This document shows positions 8,472 to 18,129 of a DNA stretch of 60,254 nt, one piece after another. A model generated the notes under the pieces. It saw only the letters and a program-made list of their open reading frames with translations, was not told the origin of the DNA and ran no database searches. The position numbers and the translations under genes are program-made. Position 1 is the stretch's first letter, and every line of letters starts with the position of its first letter. Origin of the DNA: an uncultured Thiodictyon sp. (lineage in GTDB: Bacteria > Pseudomonadota > Gammaproteobacteria > Chromatiales > Chromatiaceae); the NCBI RefSeq assembly GCF_903946935.1, contig NZ_CAJAXH010000308.1, positions 1-60,254 of the forward strand. The letters are read 5' to 3'.

Positions 8472-9707
8472 TTAGGCGCAGGTCCCTTCCGCGTGGTCCA
8501 GTGCGTCCTGCGGGGGCTCGCCACAGACCCGGTTGCGGCCGGCGCGCTTGGCTGCATACATGGCCGAGTCGGCCGCGCCCAGCAGCTCGTCCATGGTGCG
8601 GTGGCGCTGATCCGTGCCGGCGACGCCGAACGAGCTGGTGATCCGCAGGGGCGCCAGTGGCTCGATGATGGCCGGGGTCGCCGCCAGGGCGGCCCTGATC
8701 CGTTCGGCGATCACGCGTGCCCCAGCGAGCGTGGTCTCCGGAAGCAGGATGATGAACTCCTCCCCGCCGAAACGGGCGAGTAGATCGTTGCCGCGCAGGT
8801 GCCGATGGGTCGTCTCCACCACATGTCGCAGCGCCTGGTCGCCGATCCCGTGACCATGGGTGTCGTTCACCTGCTTGAAATGGTCGACGTCGAAGAGGAT
8901 CAGCGACAGGGGGAGCGCGGTCTGGCGATGTCGCAACAGTTCGGTCTCCAGCCGGGTGATGAAGACCCGGCGGTTGAAGGTCCCGGTCAGTGCGTCACGC
9001 TCGGCGAGTTGGGTCAGTTGGGCGTTGGTCGAATGCAGGCTGGTCTCGGTGCGCACGAAATCGAACAGCGGGAAACACAGCGCCAGCATGAAGATCCCCA
9101 TCAGGTCGAGGAGCAGCATGGTGTAGAGGACCTGGCGGCGCAGCTCCGGCCCCAGGGCATCGCTCACCGCCACGCCGTACATCAGGAAGACGGTGCGCAG
9201 GATAAAGGCCGTCCCGATGATGACGATGGCGCCGATGATGATGTTCCCGATCAGATTCTGCGGGTACGCATGGACGTAAAAGAGCCGGGCGACCGCCAGG
9301 TAGGCCGCGCCGTTCAGACTGGAGGTCATGGCGCCGGGTACGGTCTCGTTGTCGATGAACACCACCAACACCCAGAAGGCCAAGGCCAGGGTCACGGCCG
9401 AGCCGAGCAGCGTCAGCCCGAGTCCGGGCAGGCGCAGGAATTCGAGCGTCGCACACAGCAGGCACAGCGGCAGCATGAGGAGCAGGATCTCCGCCACCGG
9501 CATAGTCACTGTCGTTATGCCGTAGACGTACTGCGACAGGTTGAGCGCCCACCCGGTGGCGAAGGCCAGGGCGCCGACGGATAGCCAGTTGTAGGCGCGC
9601 TCCCCGCGGATGTGCCCGGCAATGGCCATGAAGACCCCGGTGAGGGTGAACACCGCGATGGAGACCAGGAGCAGGGTCGGCGGATCGATCAGCGAGAAGG
9701 GATACAT
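8472..9707 (-). CDS. Membrane-bound diguanylate cyclase (GGDEF)
   Basis: 411 residues. The first about 230 form about seven hydrophobic segments, an integral-membrane sensing region. The C-terminal half is a GGDEF domain that makes cyclic di-GMP from two GTP. The active-site signature is GGEEF in LLARFGGEEFIILLP, and an RxxD inhibitory site (RGND) lies five residues before it, so product inhibition is likely. DVDHFKQVNDTHGHGIGD is the metal/substrate-binding segment. There is no EAL domain and no neighbouring operon partner; it converges with dedA. Confidence 0.9.
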   Translation of the reverse strand: MYPFSLIDPPTLLLVSIAVFTLTGVFMAIAGHIRGERAYNWLSVGALAFATGWALNLSQYVYGITTVTMPVAEILLLMLPLCLLCATLEFLRLPGLGLTLLGSAVTLALAFWVLVVFIDNETVPGAMTSSLNGAAYLAVARLFYVHAYPQNLIGNIIIGAIVIIGTAFILRTVFLMYGVAVSDALGPELRRQVLYTMLLLDLMGIFMLALCFPLFDFVRTETSLHSTNAQLTQLAERDALTGTFNRRVFITRLETELLRHRQTALPLSLILFDVDHFKQVNDTHGHGIGDQALRHVVETTHRHLRGNDLLARFGGEEFIILLPETTLAGARVIAERIRAALAATPAIIEPLAPLRITSSFGVAGTDQRHRTMDELLGAADSAMYAAKRAGRNRVCGEPPQDALDHAEGTCA

Positions 9708-9860
9708 GGCGCCTCGGCTTGGCCGCTATTCCTGTTTGGTCGGGGCCCGCGGGGGCGCTGACTTGAAGGGGTCACTGTAACGTGAAAGTCGCGCCGGGAG
9801 CGTGCTCCAAGTCTCCCTCCCCTATTGGGTGAGGGCGGGGTGGGGGAACGGCCATGGCCG

Positions 9861-12800
9861 TTACCGCCCATGGTCGTCCGTGACCCCGGGGTCGACGATC
9901 GCCTGGACCAATTCGATCAGCGCGCGGGGGTCGAGCGGCTTGGTCAGCACGCGCGCCAGCGGGTCCAGGGCGGCGGCATCCTGGGCCCCCGCGGCGTCGC
10001 CGGTCATGAGGATGACCGGGAGTTCGGGCCGATTGCAACACAGTGCGCTGTAGAGTGCGAGGCCATCCAGGCGGGGCATGGCGATGTCCGACAGGACCAG
10101 GGCAATACTGGGTGCAGCGGCCAGGCGGTCGAGTGCGTCGGAGCCGTCCACCGCGGTGATCACGGTCAGATTCGCGCCCTCCAGTATGCGGCACAGTGAG
10201 TCGCGTACCCGGCGATCGTCGTCGACCAGCAGGACTTGGGGTAGCCGCGGCACGCCGGGCCCTTGGGTCGGCGGCGCAGTTGTGGGTGCGGCGGGCGCCC
10301 GGTGGGGCAGCGTCCGGGGTGTGGCTGAGGCGGCCCCCGCGGGTGCGTGGGTCAGGGGCAGCCAGAGACGGACTTCGGTGCCGGCGCCGGGTGCCGAGCG
10401 GACCTGGATGGCACCATGGCTGCGCAGCGTGAACTCGCGCACCATAAAGAGCCCAAGACCGGTCCCGTGGCCCCGCGACTTGGTGGAGAACAGGGGTTCG
10501 AAGATGTGCAAGCGCACCGCCTCGGTCATACCGGCCCCGGTATCGCGGACGCACAACTCTGCACGTTCCCCGCCGACCAGTTCACCAAGGTCCGGGGGGG
10601 CTTGAACGGGGTCGGTGTGGGCGCCGACGCACAGTGTGAGACGCCCGGTGGCGCCCATGGCGTCGCGGCTGTTGAGCGCCAGGTTGAGCAGGGCGGCCTG
10701 GAGCAGGGCCGGATTGGTGAGTGCGGTGACCCCGGGTTGCAGCTCCAGGATCAGTTCAATGCCGGGTGGCAGCAGGCGGCTCACTGCCGGTGCAAAGGCC
10801 GCCACCAGCGCGCCCAGATCGCAGGGGGAGACGTCAATCTCCTCCCCCCGCCCCAGCGAGAGTAGGCCCGAGGTGACGAGCTTGGCCTGGTCGATGGCGG
10901 CCTCGGTCTCGGCGAGGACGCCGTGTGCCTCGGCGCCCACGGTGCCGGTGGGCAGCAGGCGCTCCAGATAGGCCAGGTTGTTGCCGATGGCCCCCAGGAC
11001 GTTGTTGAAGTCGTGCGCGACTCCACCCGCCAGGTGGCCGATGACCTCGCGCTGGCGGGCCTGGAGTAGGCCGTCCTGGACCGCCAGCTCGCGCAGGTTG
11101 GCACTGATGCGCTGAGTGACCAGTTGCAGGATCTGCTGTTCCGGTTGGCCGCAGGCGGGGCAGCGGTGGCGATCCGCCAGGTCCAGCACGCCCTGATGGA
11201 CCTGATTGTCGGCGTCGCTCCAGGTGAGGGTCGCCCGGCCCAGGAAGCTCAGGCCGGTGCCGAAGGCCGGGTGGCAGAGCGACTCGGGTTGGGGTACGGC
11301 GTGGCAGCGGACGTCGGCGGTGAGTCCTTCCGCCAGTGGAACCTCGGCGTCGATGGCGAGTCGGGTGTCCCCCACGGCGGCGAGCAGCCGGTAACGTCCA
11401 CCCCGGACCTCGCCCAGGGCCGCGAGTTCAACTCCGATGGCGCTGCAGCCGTAATGCAGGAATTTGGTCAGGTCCTGGGCCGCGGGTTGGTAGCGCGTGG
11501 CCAGTTGGGAGAAGGCCTCGAGCTTGGCGCTGTAGCGTTGCAGGGCCAGTTCAGCCGCGGCCCGCGCCTGTTCCGCCTGGCGCCGTTCGGTGATGTCCTG
11601 CAGCAGGGCCAATGGGAGCGGCGCCCCCCCGGCGCTGTCCGGCAGCAGGGTAACGCTCAGCTCGGCCCACACCGGGGTGCCGTCGGGTTGGCGAAAGCGC
11701 TTGGTCAATTGGTAGCTGTCACGGCGGCCCGCCATGAGCTCCCGAAACAGGCCCAGATCGGTATCGATGTCCGCGGGATGGGCGAAGTCATCGAAGGGCC
11801 GCGACTTGATGGCCGCCCCCGCGCGCCCCAGCAGTCGCTCCAGTGCCGGGTTGACGAAGCGTGCCTGCCGATCCGGCCCGAGGATGGCGATGCCGAGCGG
11901 CGCCTGTTCGAAGACGGCACGAAAGCGCGCCTCGCTCTGTTCCAGGTCCTTGAAGTTTTGCCGCAGGGCAGACTCCATCCGCGCGAATGCAGCCGCGAGT
12001 TCCGCGGGTTCGCGCAGTCGGCTCGGGCGCGGGGGCGGCGGCGGGTTCGCCTGCTCCAGGCGGGACGGGAGCTGTCCGGCGGTCTGCGCCAGCGCCGCGA
12101 TGGGGCGGCCGATCCGGCGACTGATATAGAAGGCCGCGGCCAGGGCGAGCAGGGTGATGGCACCCAACTGCCAGAAGCCACCGAGTTGGACGCGTTGCAG
12201 TGACTCCACCGCCTGGGTCGCCGCCAGTTCAGCCACCAGTTGCACCGGCTCGCCGCCCAGGGTCAGGGCGGTCTGCATCCGGTAGTGGCCCTTGCGCCAG
12301 CGCACCATGTGCGAGTAACCGGGGCGTTCGGCGAGTTCGACGGCGAGCGCCCCCGGGGGGGGCGGGACGTTGCGGCCGGCGGGCGGCGGGGTCGCGTCGA
12401 TGGCGAGGTCGATCGCCCCGGCCTGTGGCAGCAGGGCCGCGATGCGTTCGGTGATCGCGGGCAGGTCGGCGCGGGCGGCGGCCAGGGTCGGTGAGGGGGG
12501 GCGGGCGGCGAAATCGGCGGCGGTGAGTCGCGTCACCAGGGTGAGGGTCTCGGCAACCTCCAGTTCCATCGTCTCGGTAAGGCGATAGTTTTGCCAGACG
12601 GTGACCCCCAGTGCGGGGGCCAGGGCGGCGAGGACCAGGGTGGTAAACAGGAACTCGCTAAACGAGACTGGTACCGGCTGGCGGCGCAGCCGCCGGATGC
12701 CGATCGCGAGCGCCCCGGCCAGGCTGGCGTTGAGGACCCCGTTGATGGCCTGTTTCAAGGCCACCAAGAGGACCTCGGTGTGGGTCATGGCGAGCGCTCC

Positions 12801-13187
12801 GCCGTAGCACAGCCACACCAGGGGCATCCCGAGGCAGAGCCAATAGAGGGCATCCAAGGCGGCCAGGGGCAGGACCTCGCCACGCGGGCGCAGGTGTCGG
12901 CGCAGCCACCCGACGCTGGCGGCCTCCGCCACGACGATCAGCCAGGCATAGGGGTGGTGCCAGAGCACCAGGGTGTAGGCGCCGCTCACCGCGGCGACCA
13001 GGACGCCCGCGCCGGTGCCCAGGCACTCGATCGCCAACATGGCGAAGATCGAGCCGAAGATCAGGTCCAGCCCATAGGGCAGGTGCAGATGCGCCAGGTT
13101 GCCGAGACCCGCGGCGACCGTGAGGCCGGCGAGCATGGCGATATTGTGTATAGTCCGTGGTGGCCTGGGTTGATCCGTGTCCGGCAC
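9861..13187 (-). CDS. Hybrid sensor histidine kinase with PAS and receiver domains
   Basis: 1108 residues. Hydrophobic segments fill residues 12-160 and one near 175-198, followed by an exported or linker region (200-330), another membrane helix (335-355) and a HAMP-like stretch. A PAS domain spans about 415-540. A GAF-like region at about 550-700 contains a CPAC motif (CRHRCPACG type) and may bind a ligand or metal. The kinase core has the phospho-acceptor His725 in GGVAHDFNNVLG, an N-box near 835 (LNLALNSRDAM) and a G-box DTGAGM near 882. A C-terminal receiver has VDDDRR near 988, acceptor Asp1034 (LSDIAMP) and Lys1083 (LTKPLD). The divergent response regulator at 13436 is its likely partner. 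The signal sensed is unknown. Confidence 0.9.
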   Translation of the reverse strand: MPDTDQPRPPRTIHNIAMLAGLTVAAGLGNLAHLHLPYGLDLIFGSIFAMLAIECLGTGAGVLVAAVSGAYTLVLWHHPYAWLIVVAEAASVGWLRRHLRPRGEVLPLAALDALYWLCLGMPLVWLCYGGALAMTHTEVLLVALKQAINGVLNASLAGALAIGIRRLRRQPVPVSFSEFLFTTLVLAALAPALGVTVWQNYRLTETMELEVAETLTLVTRLTAADFAARPPSPTLAAARADLPAITERIAALLPQAGAIDLAIDATPPPAGRNVPPPPGALAVELAERPGYSHMVRWRKGHYRMQTALTLGGEPVQLVAELAATQAVESLQRVQLGGFWQLGAITLLALAAAFYISRRIGRPIAALAQTAGQLPSRLEQANPPPPPRPSRLREPAELAAAFARMESALRQNFKDLEQSEARFRAVFEQAPLGIAILGPDRQARFVNPALERLLGRAGAAIKSRPFDDFAHPADIDTDLGLFRELMAGRRDSYQLTKRFRQPDGTPVWAELSVTLLPDSAGGAPLPLALLQDITERRQAEQARAAAELALQRYSAKLEAFSQLATRYQPAAQDLTKFLHYGCSAIGVELAALGEVRGGRYRLLAAVGDTRLAIDAEVPLAEGLTADVRCHAVPQPESLCHPAFGTGLSFLGRATLTWSDADNQVHQGVLDLADRHRCPACGQPEQQILQLVTQRISANLRELAVQDGLLQARQREVIGHLAGGVAHDFNNVLGAIGNNLAYLERLLPTGTVGAEAHGVLAETEAAIDQAKLVTSGLLSLGRGEEIDVSPCDLGALVAAFAPAVSRLLPPGIELILELQPGVTALTNPALLQAALLNLALNSRDAMGATGRLTLCVGAHTDPVQAPPDLGELVGGERAELCVRDTGAGMTEAVRLHIFEPLFSTKSRGHGTGLGLFMVREFTLRSHGAIQVRSAPGAGTEVRLWLPLTHAPAGAASATPRTLPHRAPAAPTTAPPTQGPGVPRLPQVLLVDDDRRVRDSLCRILEGANLTVITAVDGSDALDRLAAAPSIALVLSDIAMPRLDGLALYSALCCNRPELPVILMTGDAAGAQDAAALDPLARVLTKPLDPRALIELVQAIVDPGVTDDHGR

Positions 13188-13435
13188 GACAGTGAAGCCT
13201 CAGTGGGGCGGGCCGCCCGTAAATTATGTAAATTATTGGCGTCGTCGGCGCCGCGTCGGGTCATAATGGCAGTCCGCGCAACGCGCTGCGGCGATCATAC
13301 CGGATGCAGCACCTTGAGACGCTACCTTTCAATGTTCAATGTCGCCACCATCATCGCAGCAAGCGACCACGCGGCGGTGCGCTCCTCGCGCCGCCGGTCG
13401 TGGGGTGAGACCAATCGGATCCGCTCGCTGCCATC

Positions 13436-14158
13436 GTGAACGAGTTCCCACGCATCATTATCGTCGAGGACGATGTCCCCCTGGCCCAGAGTCTGCGGCG
13501 GCTGTTGATCGGCGATGGCTGCGACGTGGCACTCGCCTTTAGTGGGGCCGAACTGCGGCGCCTGCTTGATCGTGGCGATGCCGACCTGGTGCTGCTCGAT
13601 CTCAATCTAGGGGTCGAGGACGGGATGGATATCGCCCGCGAACTCGGCGAGACCCGCTCGGTTGGGCTCATCATCGTCACCGGACGGGGGGGTAAGTCCG
13701 ATTGCGTCAGCGGCCTGGAGGCCGGGGCGGACGACTATGTGACCAAGCCCTTCGATCACCAAGAGTTGTGTGCCCGCATCCGCGCCGTGTTGCGGCGGCG
13801 CGACCGGGGGCGGGATGGGTTGACGGTGCTGGCGCTCGGTCCCTACCGCCTGAATACGGCGCAGCGCTGTCTGAGCCGCGAGGGCCGCTCCAGGGGGCTC
13901 GAATTGACCGCCCGGGAGAGTTCGCTGCTCGCCTATCTGATGGCCCGTCCGGCGGAGTCGGTCCACCGGTCGGAGCTTACCCTCAACGAGTCCTGGAGCC
14001 CGGACGACCGCGCGACCGATGTCCATATGAGTCATATCCGCCGCAAGTTGCAGGATGCCGGCATGGCGGAACTCCGCATCCAGCCGGTGCGGGGTATCGG
14101 CTATCGGCTGTCCCTGGTCCTGCCGGGCCAAGCGGCGCCGGACGACGGCGAGTATTGA
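13436..14158 (+). CDS. OmpR/PhoB-family response regulator
   Basis: 240 residues starting at a GTG at 13436 (NEFPRIIIVEDDVPLAQSL). The receiver domain has the acidic pair EDD near residue 12, the phospho-acceptor Asp in LVLLDLNLGVEDG, a conserved T (IIVTGRGG) and Lys in YVTKPFDHQEL. A winged-helix DNA-binding domain follows (LTARESSLLAYLM; DVHMSHIRRKLQ; VRGIGYRLSL). It is divergent from the hybrid histidine kinase, with 248 bp between the starts; such pairs usually form a two-component system and often autoregulate from the shared region. The regulon is unknown. Confidence 0.9.
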   Translation: MNEFPRIIIVEDDVPLAQSLRRLLIGDGCDVALAFSGAELRRLLDRGDADLVLLDLNLGVEDGMDIARELGETRSVGLIIVTGRGGKSDCVSGLEAGADDYVTKPFDHQELCARIRAVLRRRDRGRDGLTVLALGPYRLNTAQRCLSREGRSRGLELTARESSLLAYLMARPAESVHRSELTLNESWSPDDRATDVHMSHIRRKLQDAGMAELRIQPVRGIGYRLSLVLPGQAAPDDGEY

Positions 14159-14201
14159 GGCGCTGGAACGCTGCAAGGAGGCTAGCGCGGATTTCTCAGA
14201 G

Positions 14202-14335
14202 TCTCACGCCAAGGCGCCAAGCTCGCCAAGAAATACATAGAGGGTAGGCGAAGTCGTCAGATCATCCGCCAGGTTGATCGGCCAGCGCAGATAACGCACT
14301 GAAAGGCCTTGGCGCGCTTGGCGCCTTGGCGTGAG
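14202..14335. repeat. Dispersed about 130-bp element with inverted arms, copy 1
   Basis: Starts TCTCACGCCAAGGCGCCAAG and ends with the complement-like CTTGGCGCCTTGGCGTGAGA, so the ends form a long imperfect hairpin. The inside contains CAGATCATCCGCC and GATAACGCACTGAAA. A second copy with the same ends and related interior is at 35260-35390, more than 20 kb away. It sits between the response regulator and the convergent yjbQ. Confidence 0.85.
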
Positions 14336-14391
14336 ATATTCGAGCTAGGCAGCCGGGTACCGAGACCCAGTCGGGATGGGTGACGGGGGTT

Positions 14392-14814
14392 TCACGCCGG
14401 CTCGCCGCTGATGGTCAGCAGCACCTGCCGCCCCCGGGTGCCGGTGCGGTGCTCATAGAGATAGAGCCCCTGCCAGGTGCCCAAGGCCAGGCGGCCGGCG
14501 CGCACCGGCAGGGTCAGATCGGTCTTGGTGAGGATGGTGCGCAGATGGGCGGGCATGTCGTCCGGCCCCTCATTGCAGTGCGCATAACGCGGGTCGCCGT
14601 CCGGTGCCAGGCGTTGCAGGAAGGACTCCAGGTCGCTGCGCACCGAGGGGTCCGCGTTTTCGCACAGGATCAGTGACGCGCTGGTGTGCTGGAGGAAGCA
14701 GTGGCAGAGTCCGGCGTGGATGCCTGACTCGCGCACGCGCCGCCCTACCTCGGCGGTCAGGTCGTAGGTGCCGCGGCCGCGGGTGGTGACTGAGAGGTCG
14801 TGTTGGACGATCAT
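14392..14814 (-). CDS. yjbQ: YjbQ/UPF0047 family protein
   Basis: 140 residues, the usual length for the family. Signatures are GLCHCFLQHTSASLILCENA, DPSVRSDLESFL, YAHCNEGPDDMPAHLRTIL and a C-terminal LGTWQGLYLYEHR. Members form small trimers with a conserved His/Asp/Glu pocket. Weak thiamine-phosphate synthase activity was reported for the family, but the true role is unsettled. It is divergent from recG, with starts 71 bp apart. Confidence 0.9.
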   Translation of the reverse strand: MIVQHDLSVTTRGRGTYDLTAEVGRRVRESGIHAGLCHCFLQHTSASLILCENADPSVRSDLESFLQRLAPDGDPRYAHCNEGPDDMPAHLRTILTKTDLTLPVRAGRLALGTWQGLYLYEHRTGTRGRQVLLTISGEPA

Positions 14815-14885
14815 CTTGGGGCCTCTGACTGGAAATGGTGCTACCGTTTCCCGATTGTCCAGCCCAGTGCCGATAAACGCCAGCG

Positions 14886-17015
14886 ATGCCCGATCCCGCC
14901 ACCCCCGCCACCCCCCTGGATCGTGTGCCGGTCGCGGACCTGCAACGGGTGGGTCCGCGGCTGCTCGCGCGACTCGCGCGTCTGGCTATCCATAGCGTCC
15001 AGGATCTCCTCTTTCACCTCCCGATCCGCTATCAGGACCGCACGGCGGTGGTGCCGTTGCGCGAGTTGCGCCCCGGGGTTACGGTGCAGGTGCAGGGGCA
15101 GGTCAGTGAGGCCCAAATCGGCTATGGGCGGCGGCGCTCGCTCAAGGTCTGGCTCACGGATGGGGCCGGCGCGGCTGATCAGGGGTCGGAGTCCGGTGTG
15201 TTGCTGCGCTTTTTCCACTTCTCGCCCCAGCAGTTGGCCGCCCTGCGCCCGGGGGTACGCCTCGCCTGCTACGGGGAGGTACGCCAGGGGCCGAACAGCC
15301 TGGAGCTGGTCCACCCCGAGTACCGGCTGTGCGGCGCCGATGAGGACGCGCAGGCCGCGACCGAGCCGCGTCTGACGCCGATCTATCCCTCCACCGAGGG
15401 ATTGCAGCAGTCGTCCTGGCGGGGGCTCACCGATCAGGCCCTGGCGCTGCTGGAGCAGTGTCCCCCGGGCGCATATCTGCCCGCGGCGGCCATGGCCGGC
15501 TTCGTGTTCCCTGACTTGCGCGCCGCACTCAACTATCTCCACCGCCCGCCCCTGGAGGCGAGCCTGGAGGATCTCACCGAGCGTCGCCACCCCGCCTTTC
15601 TGCGCTTGGCCTTTGAGGAGCTGGTGGCCCATCAGGTGAGCCTGCGGCGACTGCGGCTCGCCCATGCCCTGACCCCGGCGCCGGTGCTGGGCGGTGACGG
15701 CGGGCTGCGACGGCGCCTGCGCGAGGTGCTGCCCTTTGACTTGACGCCCGATCAGGAGCATGCCGTGGCCGAGATCGCCGCAGATCTCGCCCGGCCGCTG
15801 CCCATGCAGCGCCTGCTGCAAGGGGACGTCGGTTCGGGCAAGACGGTGGTGGCGGCCCTGGCGGCGCTCCAGGCGATCGAGTCCGGCCGTCAGGCGGCCC
15901 TGATGGTGCCGACCGAGCTGCTCTCGGAACAACACTGGAAGGGTCTGGGGAACTGGCTCAAGCCCTTGGGGGTGGAGCCGGTCTGGCTCACCGGCCGGCA
16001 TAAGGGGCGCGAACGCACCGCCATCCTGAAGGCCATCGCGGAGGGTCGGGCGCCGCTGGTGGTGGGCACCCATGCACTGATCCAGGAGGAGGTGCGTTTT
16101 GCGGACCTGGGGCTCGCCATCATCGACGAGCAGCACCGCTTCGGCGTACACCAGCGAATGCAACTGCGGGCGAAGGGCGCCCAGGAGGGCGGGGCGCCCC
16201 ACCAGCTCATCATGACCGCGACCCCCATCCCGCGCTCGCTCGCCATGACGATTTATGCGGATCTGGACCTGTCGGTGATTGCCAAGGCGCCGCCGGGGCG
16301 TACTCCCATCGTCACCGTGGCGCTGCCCGACGAGCGGCGCGCGGCAGTGATCGCCCGTGTCCAGGACGCCTGTGCGAGCGGGCGCCAGGCCTATTGGGTC
16401 TGCACCCTGATCGACGAGTCGGAGGCGCTCCAGGCGCAGGCGGCCGAGGAGACCGCCGCACAACTCAAGGACCTGCTGCCCGGGGTGCGGGTGGGGTTGG
16501 TGCATGGCCGGCAACGGGCCGCCGAGCGTGAGTCGGTGATGGCGGCGTTCGCGGCGGCCGCGCTGGACCTGTTGGTAGCGACCACCGTGATCGAGGTCGG
16601 TGTGGATGTCCCCAACGCCAGCCTGATGATCATCGAGAACCCGGAGCGGCTGGGGCTGTCGCAACTGCACCAGTTGCGCGGCCGGGTCGGGCGCGGTGCG
16701 GCGCAGAGCCATTGCGTGTTGCTCTATCGCGCCCCCTTGACCGCCCAGGCCCAGGAGCGGCTGGCCCTGATTCGCTCCACCTTGGACGGCTTCCGGATCG
16801 CCGAGGAGGATCTGAAGATGCGCGGGGCCGGTGAGGTGCTGGGCACCCGCCAGACCGGCACCCTGGCGTTCCGGGTGGCCGATCCGTTGCGCGATCAGCA
16901 CCTTGTCAGTGCCGCCCAGCGCGCGGCCGACCTGATCCTGGCCAGCCATCCGGACCTGGTGGAACCACTGATTCAGCGCTGGCTGGGGCGGCGGGAGGCG
17001 TTCGGGGTGGTGTGA
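14886..17015 (+). CDS. recG: ATP-dependent DNA helicase RecG
   Basis: 709 residues, close to the usual length. RecG remodels stalled replication forks and recombination intermediates by branch migration. The N-terminal wedge/OB region includes DLLFHLPIRYQDRT. Helicase motifs run in order: LLQGDVGSGKTVVAAL (Walker A), IIDEQHRFGVHQR (DEQH box), MTATPIPRSLAMTIYADLDL (motif III), VVATTVIEVGVDVPNASLMI, and QLHQLRGRVGRG (motif VI). All key residues are present. The first in-frame ATG at 14886 gives the expected N-terminus. ubiA follows in the same direction about 100 bases later. Confidence 0.97.
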   Translation: MPDPATPATPLDRVPVADLQRVGPRLLARLARLAIHSVQDLLFHLPIRYQDRTAVVPLRELRPGVTVQVQGQVSEAQIGYGRRRSLKVWLTDGAGAADQGSESGVLLRFFHFSPQQLAALRPGVRLACYGEVRQGPNSLELVHPEYRLCGADEDAQAATEPRLTPIYPSTEGLQQSSWRGLTDQALALLEQCPPGAYLPAAAMAGFVFPDLRAALNYLHRPPLEASLEDLTERRHPAFLRLAFEELVAHQVSLRRLRLAHALTPAPVLGGDGGLRRRLREVLPFDLTPDQEHAVAEIAADLARPLPMQRLLQGDVGSGKTVVAALAALQAIESGRQAALMVPTELLSEQHWKGLGNWLKPLGVEPVWLTGRHKGRERTAILKAIAEGRAPLVVGTHALIQEEVRFADLGLAIIDEQHRFGVHQRMQLRAKGAQEGGAPHQLIMTATPIPRSLAMTIYADLDLSVIAKAPPGRTPIVTVALPDERRAAVIARVQDACASGRQAYWVCTLIDESEALQAQAAEETAAQLKDLLPGVRVGLVHGRQRAAERESVMAAFAAAALDLLVATTVIEVGVDVPNASLMIIENPERLGLSQLHQLRGRVGRGAAQSHCVLLYRAPLTAQAQERLALIRSTLDGFRIAEEDLKMRGAGEVLGTRQTGTLAFRVADPLRDQHLVSAAQRAADLILASHPDLVEPLIQRWLGRREAFGVV

Positions 17016-17120
17016 TAGACCGGCGCGCGCATGAATGCCGCATCTGTGCCCGTCAGTCGTGTGATAATCTCGTCAGCCGCGCCCAGCCACTCGGCTGCCT
17101 TCGATGACCTAGTGTTCCGG

Positions 17121-18050
17121 ATGATGTCCAACACCGAAGTTCCCCCAGTCAAGATCGGCGATAGCCGCACCGCTGCCCGCCCGCCAGCGTGGCGCGAGCG
17201 CCTGCGCAACTATTATTTTCTGGTCCGCCTGCACCGTCCTATCGGCGCCTTCCTGCTCATGTGGCCGGCCCTGTGGGCACTGTGGCTGGCGGGGGATGGG
17301 CATCCGCCCTGGCCCGTGGTCCTGATCTTTGTGCTGGGGGTGGTGCTCATGCGCTCCGCCGGCTGCGCCATCAACGACTTTGCCGACCGCGATTTCGACG
17401 GGCATGTGGCCCGCACCAATCAGCGACCGCTCGCCACCGGGGCGGTCAGTCCCGGCGAGGCGATCGGGGTCTTCGTGACGCTGTCGCTGGTTTCCTTTGC
17501 GCTGGTGCTGCTGCTGGATTGGTACACGGTGGCCCTATCCACGGTGGCGCTAGGTCTGACCGCGGTCTACCCCTTCATGAAGCGCTTCACCCATGTGCCC
17601 CAGCTCTTCCTCGGGGCGGCCTTCGGCTGGGCGATCCCCATGGCCTACATGGCCGTGGCCGGCACCATCCCGGTCGCGGCCTGGTTACTCTTCGTCGCCA
17701 CCCTCATCTGGGCACTGATATATGACACCCAGTACGCGATGGTGGACCGGCCGGACGATCTCAAGATCGGCATCAAGTCCACGGCTATCCTGTTTGGCGA
17801 CCGGGATCGGTTGGCGATCGGGGTCCTCCAGGTCGCGATGCTGGGCCTGCTGCTCGGGATCGGATTGGATGCCGGGCGGGGTATCTGCTATCTGGGTGGC
17901 TTGGCGATCGCCGCCGGGCTCGGGCTCTATCAGCAATGGCTGATCCGCGACCGTGAACCCCGGGCCTGCTTCCAGGCCTTTCTCAACAACAACTATTTCG
18001 GCCTGGCGGTGTTTGTGGGTCTGGTGCTCGACTATGCCGTCGGCGGTTGA
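17121..18050 (+). CDS. ubiA: 4-hydroxybenzoate polyprenyltransferase UbiA
   Basis: About 309 residues. UbiA attaches the polyprenyl tail to 4-hydroxybenzoate, the first membrane step of ubiquinone synthesis. The first aspartate motif is NDFADRDFDGHVARTNQRP and the second is DTQYAMVDRPDD; both bind Mg2+-pyrophosphate. Eight to nine membrane helices surround them. The start at 17121/17124 (adjacent ATGs) is chosen because the upstream frame back to 17031 lacks family similarity and would add about 30 residues. UbiC is not adjacent. Confidence 0.95.
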   Translation: MMSNTEVPPVKIGDSRTAARPPAWRERLRNYYFLVRLHRPIGAFLLMWPALWALWLAGDGHPPWPVVLIFVLGVVLMRSAGCAINDFADRDFDGHVARTNQRPLATGAVSPGEAIGVFVTLSLVSFALVLLLDWYTVALSTVALGLTAVYPFMKRFTHVPQLFLGAAFGWAIPMAYMAVAGTIPVAAWLLFVATLIWALIYDTQYAMVDRPDDLKIGIKSTAILFGDRDRLAIGVLQVAMLGLLLGIGLDAGRGICYLGGLAIAAGLGLYQQWLIRDREPRACFQAFLNNNYFGLAVFVGLVLDYAVGG

Positions 18051-18129
18051 GGCCAGCGCCGCGGTGGGATCGCCGCCCCATTGCCTGCCTTGCTCCGCAC
18101 ATCAATTTGTACACATGAGGATTTAGACC

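Noticed and set aside
14841-16949. 702-codon open frame on the minus strand across recG
   Set aside because: It is the antisense shadow of recG, whose helicase motifs are complete on the plus strand; GC-rich DNA gives long antisense frames.
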